Assembly (NCBI RefSeq): GCF_003986935.1
Contig: NZ_RJZE01000020.1
Span: 96,626-160,625, forward strand
Source: Paraburkholderia kururiensis JCM 10599 = LMG 19447
Lineage (GTDB): Bacteria; Pseudomonadota; Gammaproteobacteria; Burkholderiales; Burkholderiaceae
Direction: 5' to 3'
DNA length: 64,000 nt
Within the stretch, counting starts at the first letter, position 1; each line of letters opens with the position of its first letter. Shown here one piece after another: positions 17,401-25,264 of the stretch. The notes below the pieces were generated by a model. That model searched no databases. It saw only the letters and a list, made by a program, of their open reading frames with translations, and was not told the origin of the DNA. The position numbers and the translations under genes were made by a program.

Positions 17401-17883
17401 ATGACTGTTTTCACCATTGGCTACCAAGGGCTGGACATCGATACTTTTCTGTCACTGCTCGCCGAGCATGGCATCGAGACTGTCGTGGACATCCGTGAGC
17501 TACCCCTGTCGCGCAAGCCTGGCTTCTCAAAGAAGGCGCTGGCTAGTGCGGTGAATCTCTCTGGCATCGAGTATGTTCACATGGTCGATCTCGGCTGTCC
17601 GAAGCCGGTACGCAATCGGTACCGGGAAGATGGCAACTGGAAGCACTACACCAATGGCTTCCTCAAGCATCTCAAAACACAGAAAGCGGCTATCGCAGAA
17701 CTGTCCAACCTAGTGAATTCATCGAACTGTGCCCTCCTCTGCTACGAGGCCGACTTCAATTTCTGCCACCGTTCGATGGTCGCTAATGCAGTACAAAAGC
17801 ATTGCGGTGCTGACATCGAACACATCTCGGTCGCCGACGTTAGAAAAGCGATGCCTGCGAGTCGTCAACTAGCTTGCGCTTAG
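17401..17883 (+). CDS. DUF488 domain protein
   Basis: A 160-residue soluble protein of the DUF488 family, recognised by the start FTIGYQGLDIDTFLSLL, the segment VVDIRELPLSRKPGFSK and the cysteine/histidine motif CYEADFNFCHRS. Biochemical function is unknown; genes of this family recur in accessory and defence-rich regions. ATG at 17401 is preferred over the adjacent TTG. Its last 44 bases overlap the end of the convergent gene at 17840-18670, so the two C termini are encoded on opposite strands of the same DNA. Confidence 0.82.
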   Translation: MTVFTIGYQGLDIDTFLSLLAEHGIETVVDIRELPLSRKPGFSKKALASAVNLSGIEYVHMVDLGCPKPVRNRYREDGNWKHYTNGFLKHLKTQKAAIAELSNLVNSSNCALLCYEADFNFCHRSMVANAVQKHCGADIEHISVADVRKAMPASRQLACA

Positions 17884-18670
17884 GTGGGTAGATCAAACTG
17901 ATGATCAGCCATTGATCTTGGAATCGATGCTGGTTTCCCATCAGGAGCATCAGTTCCTTGCTACCCATATTTTCCTCCAGCTTGGTGCGGAACGGCTTTT
18001 CCCAATCGTTGCCATAGCTTCGGCGACAATTCCAAAACAGCGCGCCAGCTTCCCAGTCGACGATCTTGTGCCTGTATTCCTTCTCACCATCCGGCGTGTC
18101 GCAGACATATCGGTAATAAAAATCGAACGGCACCTTGCGCAGTTGCTTTACCTGCTTACGCTCTTCCGCCTCAGAGAAAAGATTGCCTTGCATCTGCTCC
18201 TGTAGCAGCTTCTCACGCTCCTCGTCCGTCCAGTCCGCGATACGAGCCTTGATGATGTCCAGGCCAAGTAAGCGCTTCGGGCGCAGGAGTGCGAGCGACA
18301 GTCCATCTGCGAGCCTCGCCGCATCGATGGCGTCGAAGCTGCCAAATGCAGCCAACTTATCCAACCACTCCCACCTAGACGCCCATCCCTTCTTGGGCTC
18401 GATTACATTACCGCAGCTAATTGTGTCTACATAGACCTTGTGGCTTTCTGGTCGGTGATCCTTCGTGGCCTTCTCTACACGCACGTCGATCCACTGCCAC
18501 TTCCTGAACTGCTGCCCGTCCTCGACCATCCGGAACGGGACAGGGAACAGGCGACGCATTGCGCCGCTCTCAGAAATGCCCGCGACGCAGGAAGTTTCGA
18601 CGTATTGCGCGCTGGGCGATGGATAGGTCTTCGCCAAGATTAGAATGCGCTCGACTTGCCCCAGTGCCAT
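17840..18670 (-). CDS. Unknown protein convergent with the DUF488 gene
   Basis: A 276-residue soluble protein that I recognise only as a conserved hypothetical. The N terminus VERILILAKTYPSPSAQY leads into a folded region with many aromatic and charged residues; the middle contains a charged helical stretch (WTDEEREKLLQEQMQ...). There is no signal peptide or membrane segment. It overlaps the DUF488 gene tail-to-tail by 44 bases. The fixed pairing suggests the two act together, but this is inference. Confidence 0.75.
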   Translation of the reverse strand: MALGQVERILILAKTYPSPSAQYVETSCVAGISESGAMRRLFPVPFRMVEDGQQFRKWQWIDVRVEKATKDHRPESHKVYVDTISCGNVIEPKKGWASRWEWLDKLAAFGSFDAIDAARLADGLSLALLRPKRLLGLDIIKARIADWTDEEREKLLQEQMQGNLFSEAEERKQVKQLRKVPFDFYYRYVCDTPDGEKEYRHKIVDWEAGALFWNCRRSYGNDWEKPFRTKLEENMGSKELMLLMGNQHRFQDQWLIISLIYPPKRKLVDDSQASLF

Positions 18671-18972
18671 TGTTCTGCGTCCTCATTTTGCGATTTACAA
18701 CGCGCCCCGTAGCAATAACGCCGCATTTTGCGTCGAGACAGGCATGCGAGCCAGACGATACGCCTTGGCCGACCCGGCGGCTCCGCGATGCCCGGCAGGT
18801 GCACAAGGCAGCCCGAGTTCCGCCTAGCTCCCTACGCCACACAGGACGCCTCTGGCAGCCTCCCCGTGTAGCTCCGGCTGGCGTACAGCCTTTCCATCAC
18901 ACCCCACAGTTTGCTCCCTCGGGTCTTTCCCTCAGTCTCACACCCAACGCTCAGTCAACATCGAGCCAAGCC
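18671..18972. other. Gene-free spacer
   Basis: 302 bases between two minus-strand genes. Several short reading frames cross it but all have poor composition for protein. No terminator, RNA gene or dyad was identified. Confidence 0.4.
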
Positions 18973-20064
18973 TCAGTTGTCACTGGCTATTGCAGTGAGA
19001 TAGCCGGACAGCTCAACCGGGGTTACGAGTACGCTCACACCGTATAGCTGATCCAACCGGATCTGTGCAGCTCTCAGGGTATTGCGCGTGGCCCGGTCCA
19101 CAAGCAGTGCATCACAGTGCGCTATGGCCTGCGCCACCTGATGATGGTCGGGCAGATCGTTATCACGCAGTCGCTGGTTTCGCATCCACCGGATCTGGGC
19201 ATGGAGCGCAGCATGTGTGTAGAGTGCCGGCAATCTGCGACGCCCTTCGTCAGTCTGCAACGCCTCCACAAGCCACGCGACAATCGCTGCCTTCTCCACC
19301 CGTTCGTCTGGCGACTCCGCCACGATCTCCGGGATGCCCGATGTGATCAACTGACGAACAACATGCCTGCGAACGCGCGCGTGCGTCACGTTCGCCGCCA
19401 GCTCGGCTACCGCTCGGCACTCAACGCCCAGCAGCCTGTCAAATCTCGAAATCTCATCGACATGCGCCCAATTTCCCGCATTCAGTCTTTCAATGGCGTC
19501 CGAGACGTCGATGCCCGGCAAGTGACCAGTCGCTTCGATGAGGCGACTGACAGGCGTATTCCACACCTCATCAAACGCCCTCTCGAATGCAGGTAAGCCC
19601 TCAGGCAACGACACGTCCAGCTCAAGCAAGCTCGGACGCATAAACGTCATGCAGCCTTTTGTCCAGATCACACGCCGCGGCTCATAACCGTCCACCCGGC
19701 GTCGCATCTCGGAGTCGACCTCAGCGAGCAGTTGTTCGTCGGGTGCACAGAAGCCAATGCCCAAGCTCAGTTCGTCCAGCAACTCCGCCGTTGCCAAACG
19801 CGTAGCGGCATCCGCCTGCGACACCACCTCTGAAATTGTCGTCATGGTCGTCGGACAGAATATCCGGCCAGCAGCGACAAGCTGGCGAAGCAGCTGCAAT
19901 ACAGGAAGCCACGCAATTTGCGTCGCATCGCCGCTGACTGCCCGACGCAGATGAACCCACGCCCTCGTGTCAAGGAAGAGCGCTTTCCTGCCGAGCAACG
20001 CGTCGGCAAGCTCTTGGTCACGTTGCAAACAGTATTCGGTCAGTAAGTCGTATCGGGTAATCAA
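18973..20064 (-). CDS. PIN-like nuclease-fold protein, unknown family
   Basis: A 363-residue protein with features of a PIN ribonuclease fold split across its length: an N-terminal hydrophobic strand ending in an acidic residue (KALFLDTRAWVHL, about residues 28-40), a conserved-looking Ser-Glu in TTISEV, and near the C terminus NDLPDHHQVAQAIAHCDALLVD, matching the late acidic cluster of PIN domains. The middle is helical. No antitoxin-like partner overlaps it. The call rests on motif pattern only; a standalone toxin or defence effector is possible given its neighbours. Confidence 0.5.
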   Translation of the reverse strand: MITRYDLLTEYCLQRDQELADALLGRKALFLDTRAWVHLRRAVSGDATQIAWLPVLQLLRQLVAAGRIFCPTTMTTISEVVSQADAATRLATAELLDELSLGIGFCAPDEQLLAEVDSEMRRRVDGYEPRRVIWTKGCMTFMRPSLLELDVSLPEGLPAFERAFDEVWNTPVSRLIEATGHLPGIDVSDAIERLNAGNWAHVDEISRFDRLLGVECRAVAELAANVTHARVRRHVVRQLITSGIPEIVAESPDERVEKAAIVAWLVEALQTDEGRRRLPALYTHAALHAQIRWMRNQRLRDNDLPDHHQVAQAIAHCDALLVDRATRNTLRAAQIRLDQLYGVSVLVTPVELSGYLTAIASDN

Positions 20065-20410
20065 TTTACTTCCAGGTCAGGCCAACCGGGATACGCAGTT
20101 GGCGTCCGGGGGCGTTTCAATACAACTGGCAATTCGAAGCCCAGTCGTCTTCATCTTTATCCCGGACTTCGTTTCCGCGGGTCATTGTATAACCCTACTA
20201 GGCGCCTATCCCGTGAGAGAAGACCAATCAATCACGAACTCGCGCCGAATATGCTAATTGCATTAAACTGGATTCGAATTTAACAATGTGATTTTTCATG
20301 CCGCTCTTCGCACTGCGGTAGTCCCTGATCGCGCCGGGGGTTTTCCCAATCTATTCTGATATTGCTCGCGAAGCAGCGATCAATAACCACAGAGCCTGAG
20401 AGAGATCAGC
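20065..20410. other. AT-richer intergenic region upstream of darT1
   Basis: 346 bases between divergent genes (PIN-like protein to the left, DarT1 to the right), with a locally lower GC content around 20230-20320. It must carry both promoters; no dyad, hairpin or RNA gene was identified. Confidence 0.45.
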
Positions 20411-21019
20411 ATGCAAACTTTCGTCGCCACACGAGGCATCCCGAGCCTCCTTCACTTCACCCGTCTTGCCAACCTCCCCGCCATCCTCGCCAACGGCATC
20501 GTGCCGCGCCACACACTAATCGAAGGCGGGGTTCCTTTTGAACACAATGACGAAATCCGGCTGGACGGGCATCAAGATGCCAGTTGCTTCACCATCGGAT
20601 GGCCCAATTACAAAATGTTCTACACGGCGAGGTGCAACAATCCTGGCGTGAAGTGGGCCGTCATCGAGTGCTCATCTTCGATTCTTTGGGAGAAAGACTG
20701 TATCTTCTCCGCCGAGAATGCAGCCAGCGGTACAGCGCGTGCCGTGCCGGATGTCGTTCGTCGCGGCGTGCCAGGCATCAGCGCCATGTATGCAGAAACC
20801 ATCGGCAAACCTACGCGAGCCGAGATGGGCCTGCCCGCCCACTTTCCCACGAATCCGCAAGCCGAGGTCCTGGTGTTTGGCGTGGTTGAGCCACGTTACT
20901 TTCTGCACGTGCATATCGACGACTGGCAGTCACGTCAGGCATTCGCAGCCGCGCACGCGACGTTATCATTCAGGGGCGGCTGGGAAGGACCGCGCGCCGA
21001 TTATCAACACTGGAGATAA
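20411..21019 (+). CDS. DarT1-type DNA ADP-ribosyltransferase toxin
   Basis: A 202-residue member of the DarT (DUF4433) family, which transfers ADP-ribose from NAD to bases in DNA. Visible hallmarks: LLHFTRLANLPAIL with the NAD-binding His-Phe-Thr (15-17), a glycine turn NGIVPR, an Arg-containing stretch around DEIRLDG (Arg50), and QAEVLVFG, where Glu152 aligns with the catalytic glutamate of DarT. The next gene, 6 bases downstream, is the NADAR-type antitoxin, which favours DarT1 (guanine-modifying, by published work on DarT-NADAR pairs) over the thymine-modifying DarT-DarG type. Confidence 0.78.
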   Translation: MQTFVATRGIPSLLHFTRLANLPAILANGIVPRHTLIEGGVPFEHNDEIRLDGHQDASCFTIGWPNYKMFYTARCNNPGVKWAVIECSSSILWEKDCIFSAENAASGTARAVPDVVRRGVPGISAMYAETIGKPTRAEMGLPAHFPTNPQAEVLVFGVVEPRYFLHVHIDDWQSRQAFAAAHATLSFRGGWEGPRADYQHWR

Positions 21020-21025
21020 TTTTTG

Positions 21026-21718
21026 ATGGCCACCCGACCTGTGTTCGTTCCTCGTACCTCCCACATAGGGGTGCGGGAAGTAACCGTCGATTTCCAGTGG
21101 TTCGCCGGCATGGCGCTGTCACAGGCACAGAAGTCCATTGCATCCCTGCACGCCCACGCCGCAGAAGTCGGGCTCCATGATTTGCTCGAAATTTCGAGCA
21201 AATCGCCCGACGAGGACGGCGTTGCACTCAGTGCATTTAACCTTTCCTTCACCACCCTAAAATACAGCCGGACGTTCTCCGTCGAGATGGCATTCCAGGC
21301 GAGCAAGGTGTTCGAACGCGGCGGCCCTTACAAGGACCTGCTGGAAACCGATTCGCGAACTGCCAAACGGGATGAGCGACTGAAAGCATCAGGTCGCCTC
21401 GTGAAGTTCATTTTCATGCAGTCGGAATTTCCCCTGCAACCGACAACATACTTTTACGACTGGCTGTACATCAACGCCCTCGCGAAGAATCGCCACCTGT
21501 GGGGTACGTTGAAGAAAGCGGGAGGCTTCACCGATATCGCGTTCAATCCGGCAAAATCCCTGAATTGTCAGGCGTTTTCCGCAGCGCTCTTCGTCAGCCT
21601 TGAGCGCGCGGGCAAACTCGATGAAGCGCTCGCATCCCCACAGTCATTTCTGGAAGCCACGCGAGATGCTTATTGTGCGCCTGAACGGGATCAGACCCCG
21701 CGCTCCTTGTTTTCGTGA
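21026..21718 (+). CDS. DarT1-associated NADAR antitoxin
   Basis: A 230-residue protein that resembles the NADAR hydrolase family linked to DarT1. The block SVEMAFQASKVFERGGPY (about residues 85-102) matches the NADAR VE-x-A-x-Q-x-x-K motif, followed by TAKRD and a helical region DWLYINALAKN. In the known system it removes ADP-ribose from guanine in DNA and so neutralises the toxin. ATG at 21026 has GGAGA upstream; toxin and antitoxin genes are 6 bases apart and surely cotranscribed. Confidence 0.75.
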   Translation: MATRPVFVPRTSHIGVREVTVDFQWFAGMALSQAQKSIASLHAHAAEVGLHDLLEISSKSPDEDGVALSAFNLSFTTLKYSRTFSVEMAFQASKVFERGGPYKDLLETDSRTAKRDERLKASGRLVKFIFMQSEFPLQPTTYFYDWLYINALAKNRHLWGTLKKAGGFTDIAFNPAKSLNCQAFSAALFVSLERAGKLDEALASPQSFLEATRDAYCAPERDQTPRSLFS

Positions 21719-21841
21719 TGCCGAGCATCGCGAGAGCACCGATACTTACAGTAAATCTCCTCTGCAGCCGGAATTATTAGCTCTTTAGTCAGTATCCTGC
21801 GGGCCAGAACTGCGACACCGATCGCATATGGCCAATCGTGA

Positions 21842-22744
21842 AGGGTACGAACGGCAGACCTCCGCGACTTCTTTGGACGTGAATATCCGCCTGAATCGCT
21901 TCCGTAGGACGGAGAAGCGCAGCAGCCGGCCGCCAGTCACCGCGCGCTCATTCAGCGGGCCGACAGCGGCGACCAGCGAGCGCAGCTTAAACACGCGCAA
22001 GAGCATGGACGACAGGCCGTCGCGCGCGAACGCTCAGCGCTTGCCGACCTGCATCGGATCACGCGCGAAGCTATTCGGCTGCGACAAAGCGAAGAACGAC
22101 GACATTTGCGCGACGCTTGCAACGAATGTCGCGACGCCGTGTGGGCAGACAGGCCTACCGGGCTCGCCGCGTTTCTAGGCCGGGTTACTGGCATTTCGCA
22201 TCTTCAAGAAAAGTTGCATCGCTATTGCGACAGACAGGAAACGCGCGCTTATCTTGAGTATCGCAGGCAGCTCCACGAGCGCCATCGAACGGAGCAAAAA
22301 GAATTCCAGTTGCGACTCTCGGTCTAGGCTCGCGGGATCGAACGCCGCAGTGCCACCCTCGACCGCATCGAGCGCCGCGAACTCGCCGCCTTCGAAAGTG
22401 ACAACCAGCGCCTCGCCCTCCAGCGAGAACGAGTCGACGAAGGAGCGCATATCCCGTCAGTCCAACAACCCGGCAGCAAACAGAATGAGAATGCCGTTCC
22501 GGATGTTCTGGCCGCCTTTGACGGCGGAGGCTCGCGTCGGAACGAGATCCCGGACCTGCTGAACGCGTTCACGCGAGCCGCACAGGGCAACGCAGCCCGA
22601 CATACCTCCGGCGACGATGTGCGTCTGGTGGACAATGCCGGGCACGGGAGCCGTCATCGCCGGACAGCCCACCGCCGGGGCGTGACTGGGACCGCTGACC
22701 GCCACGTGTCCCGGCTCGCTCTGCACTGCCCAAATGCCCATTGA
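21842..22744 (+). pseudogene. C-terminal remnant of a conjugative relaxase, two in-frame stops
   Basis: One reading frame runs across this stretch and is broken by TAG at 21905-21907 and TAG at 22325-22327, ending at TGA 22742. The translation is a charged, Arg/Gln/Glu-rich coiled coil containing GLAAFLGRVTGISHL, then ETRAYLEYRRQL and, after the second stop, TLDRIERRELAAFE. This pattern resembles the C-terminal region of relaxase/mobilisation nucleases; the family call is from memory and moderate. There is no catalytic N-terminal part: the frame begins after the antitoxin gene. It is best read as the decayed end of a mobile element that once brought in its neighbours. Confidence 0.5.
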
Positions 22745-22870
22745 ACATCCTGACCGTCCGCGAGCGCCGTTGACCGTTGCCAAGAATAGCGCTGATAGCC
22801 TTCACAGCGTAAAATTCACGTCGAGATCATCAAATACCATCATTCAACGCGTGAGCGGATCAGGACAGGA

Positions 22871-23452
22871 ATGCAAGTCAGGCTAATACCGTCCGCACTA
22901 CTTTTTCTCGGTTCATATTTTCCTCTAAGCGTGATCCTGTTGCTTCAGGATATTGCCGATAAGAGCTGGGCCAAATCACTTTGCTGGTCCTTGAAGGATT
23001 GCGAACTGCCGGTCTTAACCAATCCTGGAAGATCACTGACGTTTTTCATTATCTGTCTTGTGAGCCTTCTGTTCTTTATCTGGGTTCTCAACCGGATTCC
23101 TGGAGTACATGAACTCACGGTTAAAGAATCAAAGACAGTTCCGAACGATCTGATCAACTACGTCTTTCCCTACGTCGTATCATTCATGGGACTGGATCTC
23201 GGGAGCAGCGGAAAATTTTATGGGTTTATTGTTTTTCTGGCGTGGATGTTTCTGATCACTTACCGGTCAGGCCAGATTCTGATGAATCCACTTCTGCTTG
23301 CCACGGGCTGGCAACTTTACGAGATCAGTGCAGACATCAACGGCAATAGCAGAAGCGTAATTGCGCTGTCCAGATCGAAGATATATTCTGGTGACAAGCT
23401 GAAATCATGCGTTGTGCAGGGTGTCTACGTATTATCAAAATTCAAAGAGTAA
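22871..23452 (+). CDS. kwaA: Kiwa anti-phage protein KwaA
   Basis: A 193-residue inner-membrane protein with four hydrophobic helices (about residues 5-26, 56-77, 97-114 and 120-141) and a short soluble tail containing NPLLLATGWQLYEI. Size, helix number, the early segment SYFPLSVILLLQD and the immediate downstream KwaB gene fit KwaA, the membrane component of the Kiwa defence system. AGGA lies 5 bases before the ATG. The gene is AT-richer than the core genome, consistent with transfer. Confidence 0.78.
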   Translation: MQVRLIPSALLFLGSYFPLSVILLLQDIADKSWAKSLCWSLKDCELPVLTNPGRSLTFFIICLVSLLFFIWVLNRIPGVHELTVKESKTVPNDLINYVFPYVVSFMGLDLGSSGKFYGFIVFLAWMFLITYRSGQILMNPLLLATGWQLYEISADINGNSRSVIALSRSKIYSGDKLKSCVVQGVYVLSKFKE

Positions 23453-23455
23453 ATT

Positions 23456-24382
23456 ATGGCCGCTAATGAAGCTCTGGCAAGTATTAAAAATTTTAACGTC
23501 GCTGACGCATCCCTGACGCTATGGACGTTCAAGAAGAGCGCCGGAAAAGGCGGGCCTTTCAAGGCGTTCGCCACCGTAACGACCGGCGAGCTTACGGAAG
23601 AACTCAAACGGATTGTCACTGATACGCTCGCGCGCTATCAGGAAGTCGAAGACTATCAGTTGCTGGCGCAGCCCAACGAAGTCGGGTGCCTGTATCTGGA
23701 GGGAGACGAAACGACGTTTCCGCAGCTGCAGGACCAGATTGACCTGCCACCTGAAGAGCATCTGATTACTAACGTGAAGCAGCTGGAGAACAGCGCCGGG
23801 TATGTAGTTCGGCTCCAGACGGAGAAAGAGGTGCTGTACGGAGTCCGGCGGCTCGCAAGTGACTGGCGCGTGAAGAGGCGAGCGTCGGTTGTCAATCTGG
23901 TGCTGAACGGAAACCAGCTTGACCTTGCGGGCGATGAATCCTTTCAGATTGCGAAAACATTCGATTTTTTCGCGACGAAAACCGATCTTCTGATCATCAA
24001 CAAGGCCAGTTTCGAGTCGCTGCTCGAATACAAACAGACGTATGCGACCTCCTTCGTCGAACTCCAGCAAAGCGACGAATTCAGGGCGGTCTTTTCGAAT
24101 ATGGCGCTGCTGATACAGCATGTCGGAACAAATGCGATGCACCTGCGGCGCATGGCCGTCGTGCACGAACGGGCCCACTATGCCAATCCGCAGTACATGC
24201 AGCGGCTTCGCGATACGAATGTGGCGCGGAACTGGCAGATTCAATTCGATAATCAGGGTCGCATCGTCCCGACCGAGGACACGATCCGGACGATCATCCA
24301 AGTCCTCCTCAACCATCGCCTCCACTCGGAATTGTCCGAGACGGACTTCGACGTACCGTCCGCAAGTCCCGTCGGAGGGTAG
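23456..24382 (+). CDS. kwaB: Kiwa anti-phage protein KwaB (DUF4868)
   Basis: A 308-residue soluble protein matching the DUF4868 family. Typical features are DFFATKTDLLIINKASFESLLEYK in the second third, a helical middle, and the C-terminal segment with NQGRIVPTEDTIRTIIQVLLNHRLHSEL. Only 3 bases separate it from kwaA, giving the standard two-gene Kiwa operon. In characterised Kiwa systems KwaA senses infection at the membrane and KwaB acts with it to block phage DNA replication and late transcription; this is transferred from the family, not seen here. Confidence 0.82.
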   Translation: MAANEALASIKNFNVADASLTLWTFKKSAGKGGPFKAFATVTTGELTEELKRIVTDTLARYQEVEDYQLLAQPNEVGCLYLEGDETTFPQLQDQIDLPPEEHLITNVKQLENSAGYVVRLQTEKEVLYGVRRLASDWRVKRRASVVNLVLNGNQLDLAGDESFQIAKTFDFFATKTDLLIINKASFESLLEYKQTYATSFVELQQSDEFRAVFSNMALLIQHVGTNAMHLRRMAVVHERAHYANPQYMQRLRDTNVARNWQIQFDNQGRIVPTEDTIRTIIQVLLNHRLHSELSETDFDVPSASPVGG

Positions 24383-24582
24383 CCGCTCTCGCCCACACAA
24401 TCCGCACAACCGGAGACCGAACATATCTGGTCAATCTGGAGAATGGTCGTAAGCGCTAGTTTTCACGCACCTAGCTTCTGCGTTTGAGAAGGTCCACGAT
24501 TGCGTCCGCAACCCTGGTGGGTCAGTTCTGCGTGAACATCAACCCACGCTGCATCTCTACGTGTCGCCTGACGACGAGTTTA

Positions 24583-24623
24583 GCCAAAGAAAAAGCCCGC
24601 TCTCGGCGGGCTTTTTCTTTGGC
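24583..24623. terminator. Bidirectional terminator between kwaB and the T6SS immunity gene
   Basis: A perfect 18-base inverted repeat (GCCAAAGAAAAAGCCCGC with its complement) around a five-base loop, with A and T tracts on both flanks of the GC core, so it can stop transcription from both sides. It lies between convergent genes. The surrounding 24383-24672 holds nothing else recognisable. Confidence 0.9.
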
Positions 24624-24672
24624 GTGAACCGGAGTCGGGCCGGCTTAAACGGCTTTGCAGGCCGACGCCACT

Positions 24673-25263
24673 TTATTGCAACGAAGATCGATACAAATCA
24701 AAAACATCTACGTTCGCTTGTTCAAGCAAATCTTCAAATTCACTGTCCCCGCGCGTACGAAGGATCTCAAGTTCGGCACCAGAAATAGGGACTCCTTGCA
24801 ACCAATTGACTTTCTCTCCGCTTTCCAAGTCAAGTTGCTTGAAATGCCCGTCATTCCACAAAAACGGTACAGTCAAATACAGGTGAGGGACTAATGTGTC
24901 GCTGTAGTACTCTGCGACATACCCTTCCAGCACGCTCCCTGGCATCACCGCCCGCCGTGATCGCATTAGCGCAAAAGCAGCAGATGCAAGCACATTAGGC
25001 CACTGCTCAATATCAGCGGGCATCGAACCACACAACTCAACACGAGTACCTAACTCCCTCTCGCCCCCAAGAGCAGTCTTAAATAGACCTATCGTGCTGT
25101 AGGACACGAGACCGGGGTCGGGTGAGTCCACGACTGAGAGTACGTCAACAGCCATCGGCAAGTCATCGTGTAGATATTCCTGCACCTTGGGCTTACCGCC
25201 GAACACCGACAAGGCGTGTCGCCCCACGGCTTTTCGACCAGCAGAAATTGGCCCTTTTGTCAT
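24673..25263 (-). CDS. Suppressor-of-fused (SUFU) family immunity protein
   Basis: A 196-residue soluble protein of the SUFU-like family, recognised by the C-terminal block NWLQGVPISGAELEILRTRG...DLLEQANVDVFDLYR. Proteins of this family act as immunity factors for polymorphic nuclease toxins. The start ATG at 25263 comes one base after the toxin stop (TGACATG), a coupled arrangement; an ATG at 25284 inside the toxin gene would add 7 residues. Its position directly after the GH-E toxin marks it as the cognate immunity protein. Confidence 0.82.
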   Translation of the reverse strand: MTKGPISAGRKAVGRHALSVFGGKPKVQEYLHDDLPMAVDVLSVVDSPDPGLVSYSTIGLFKTALGGERELGTRVELCGSMPADIEQWPNVLASAAFALMRSRRAVMPGSVLEGYVAEYYSDTLVPHLYLTVPFLWNDGHFKQLDLESGEKVNWLQGVPISGAELEILRTRGDSEFEDLLEQANVDVFDLYRSSLQ

Positions 25264-25264
25264 G

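Noticed and set aside
22325..22327. Amber stop read through as a recoded residue
   Set aside because: Two separate TAG codons and a missing N-terminal domain fit decay better; no suppressor signal is visible.
22254..22783. Several short frames on both strands over the relaxase remnant
   Set aside because: They are shadows of the broken coiled-coil frame and have no ribosome sites or family features.
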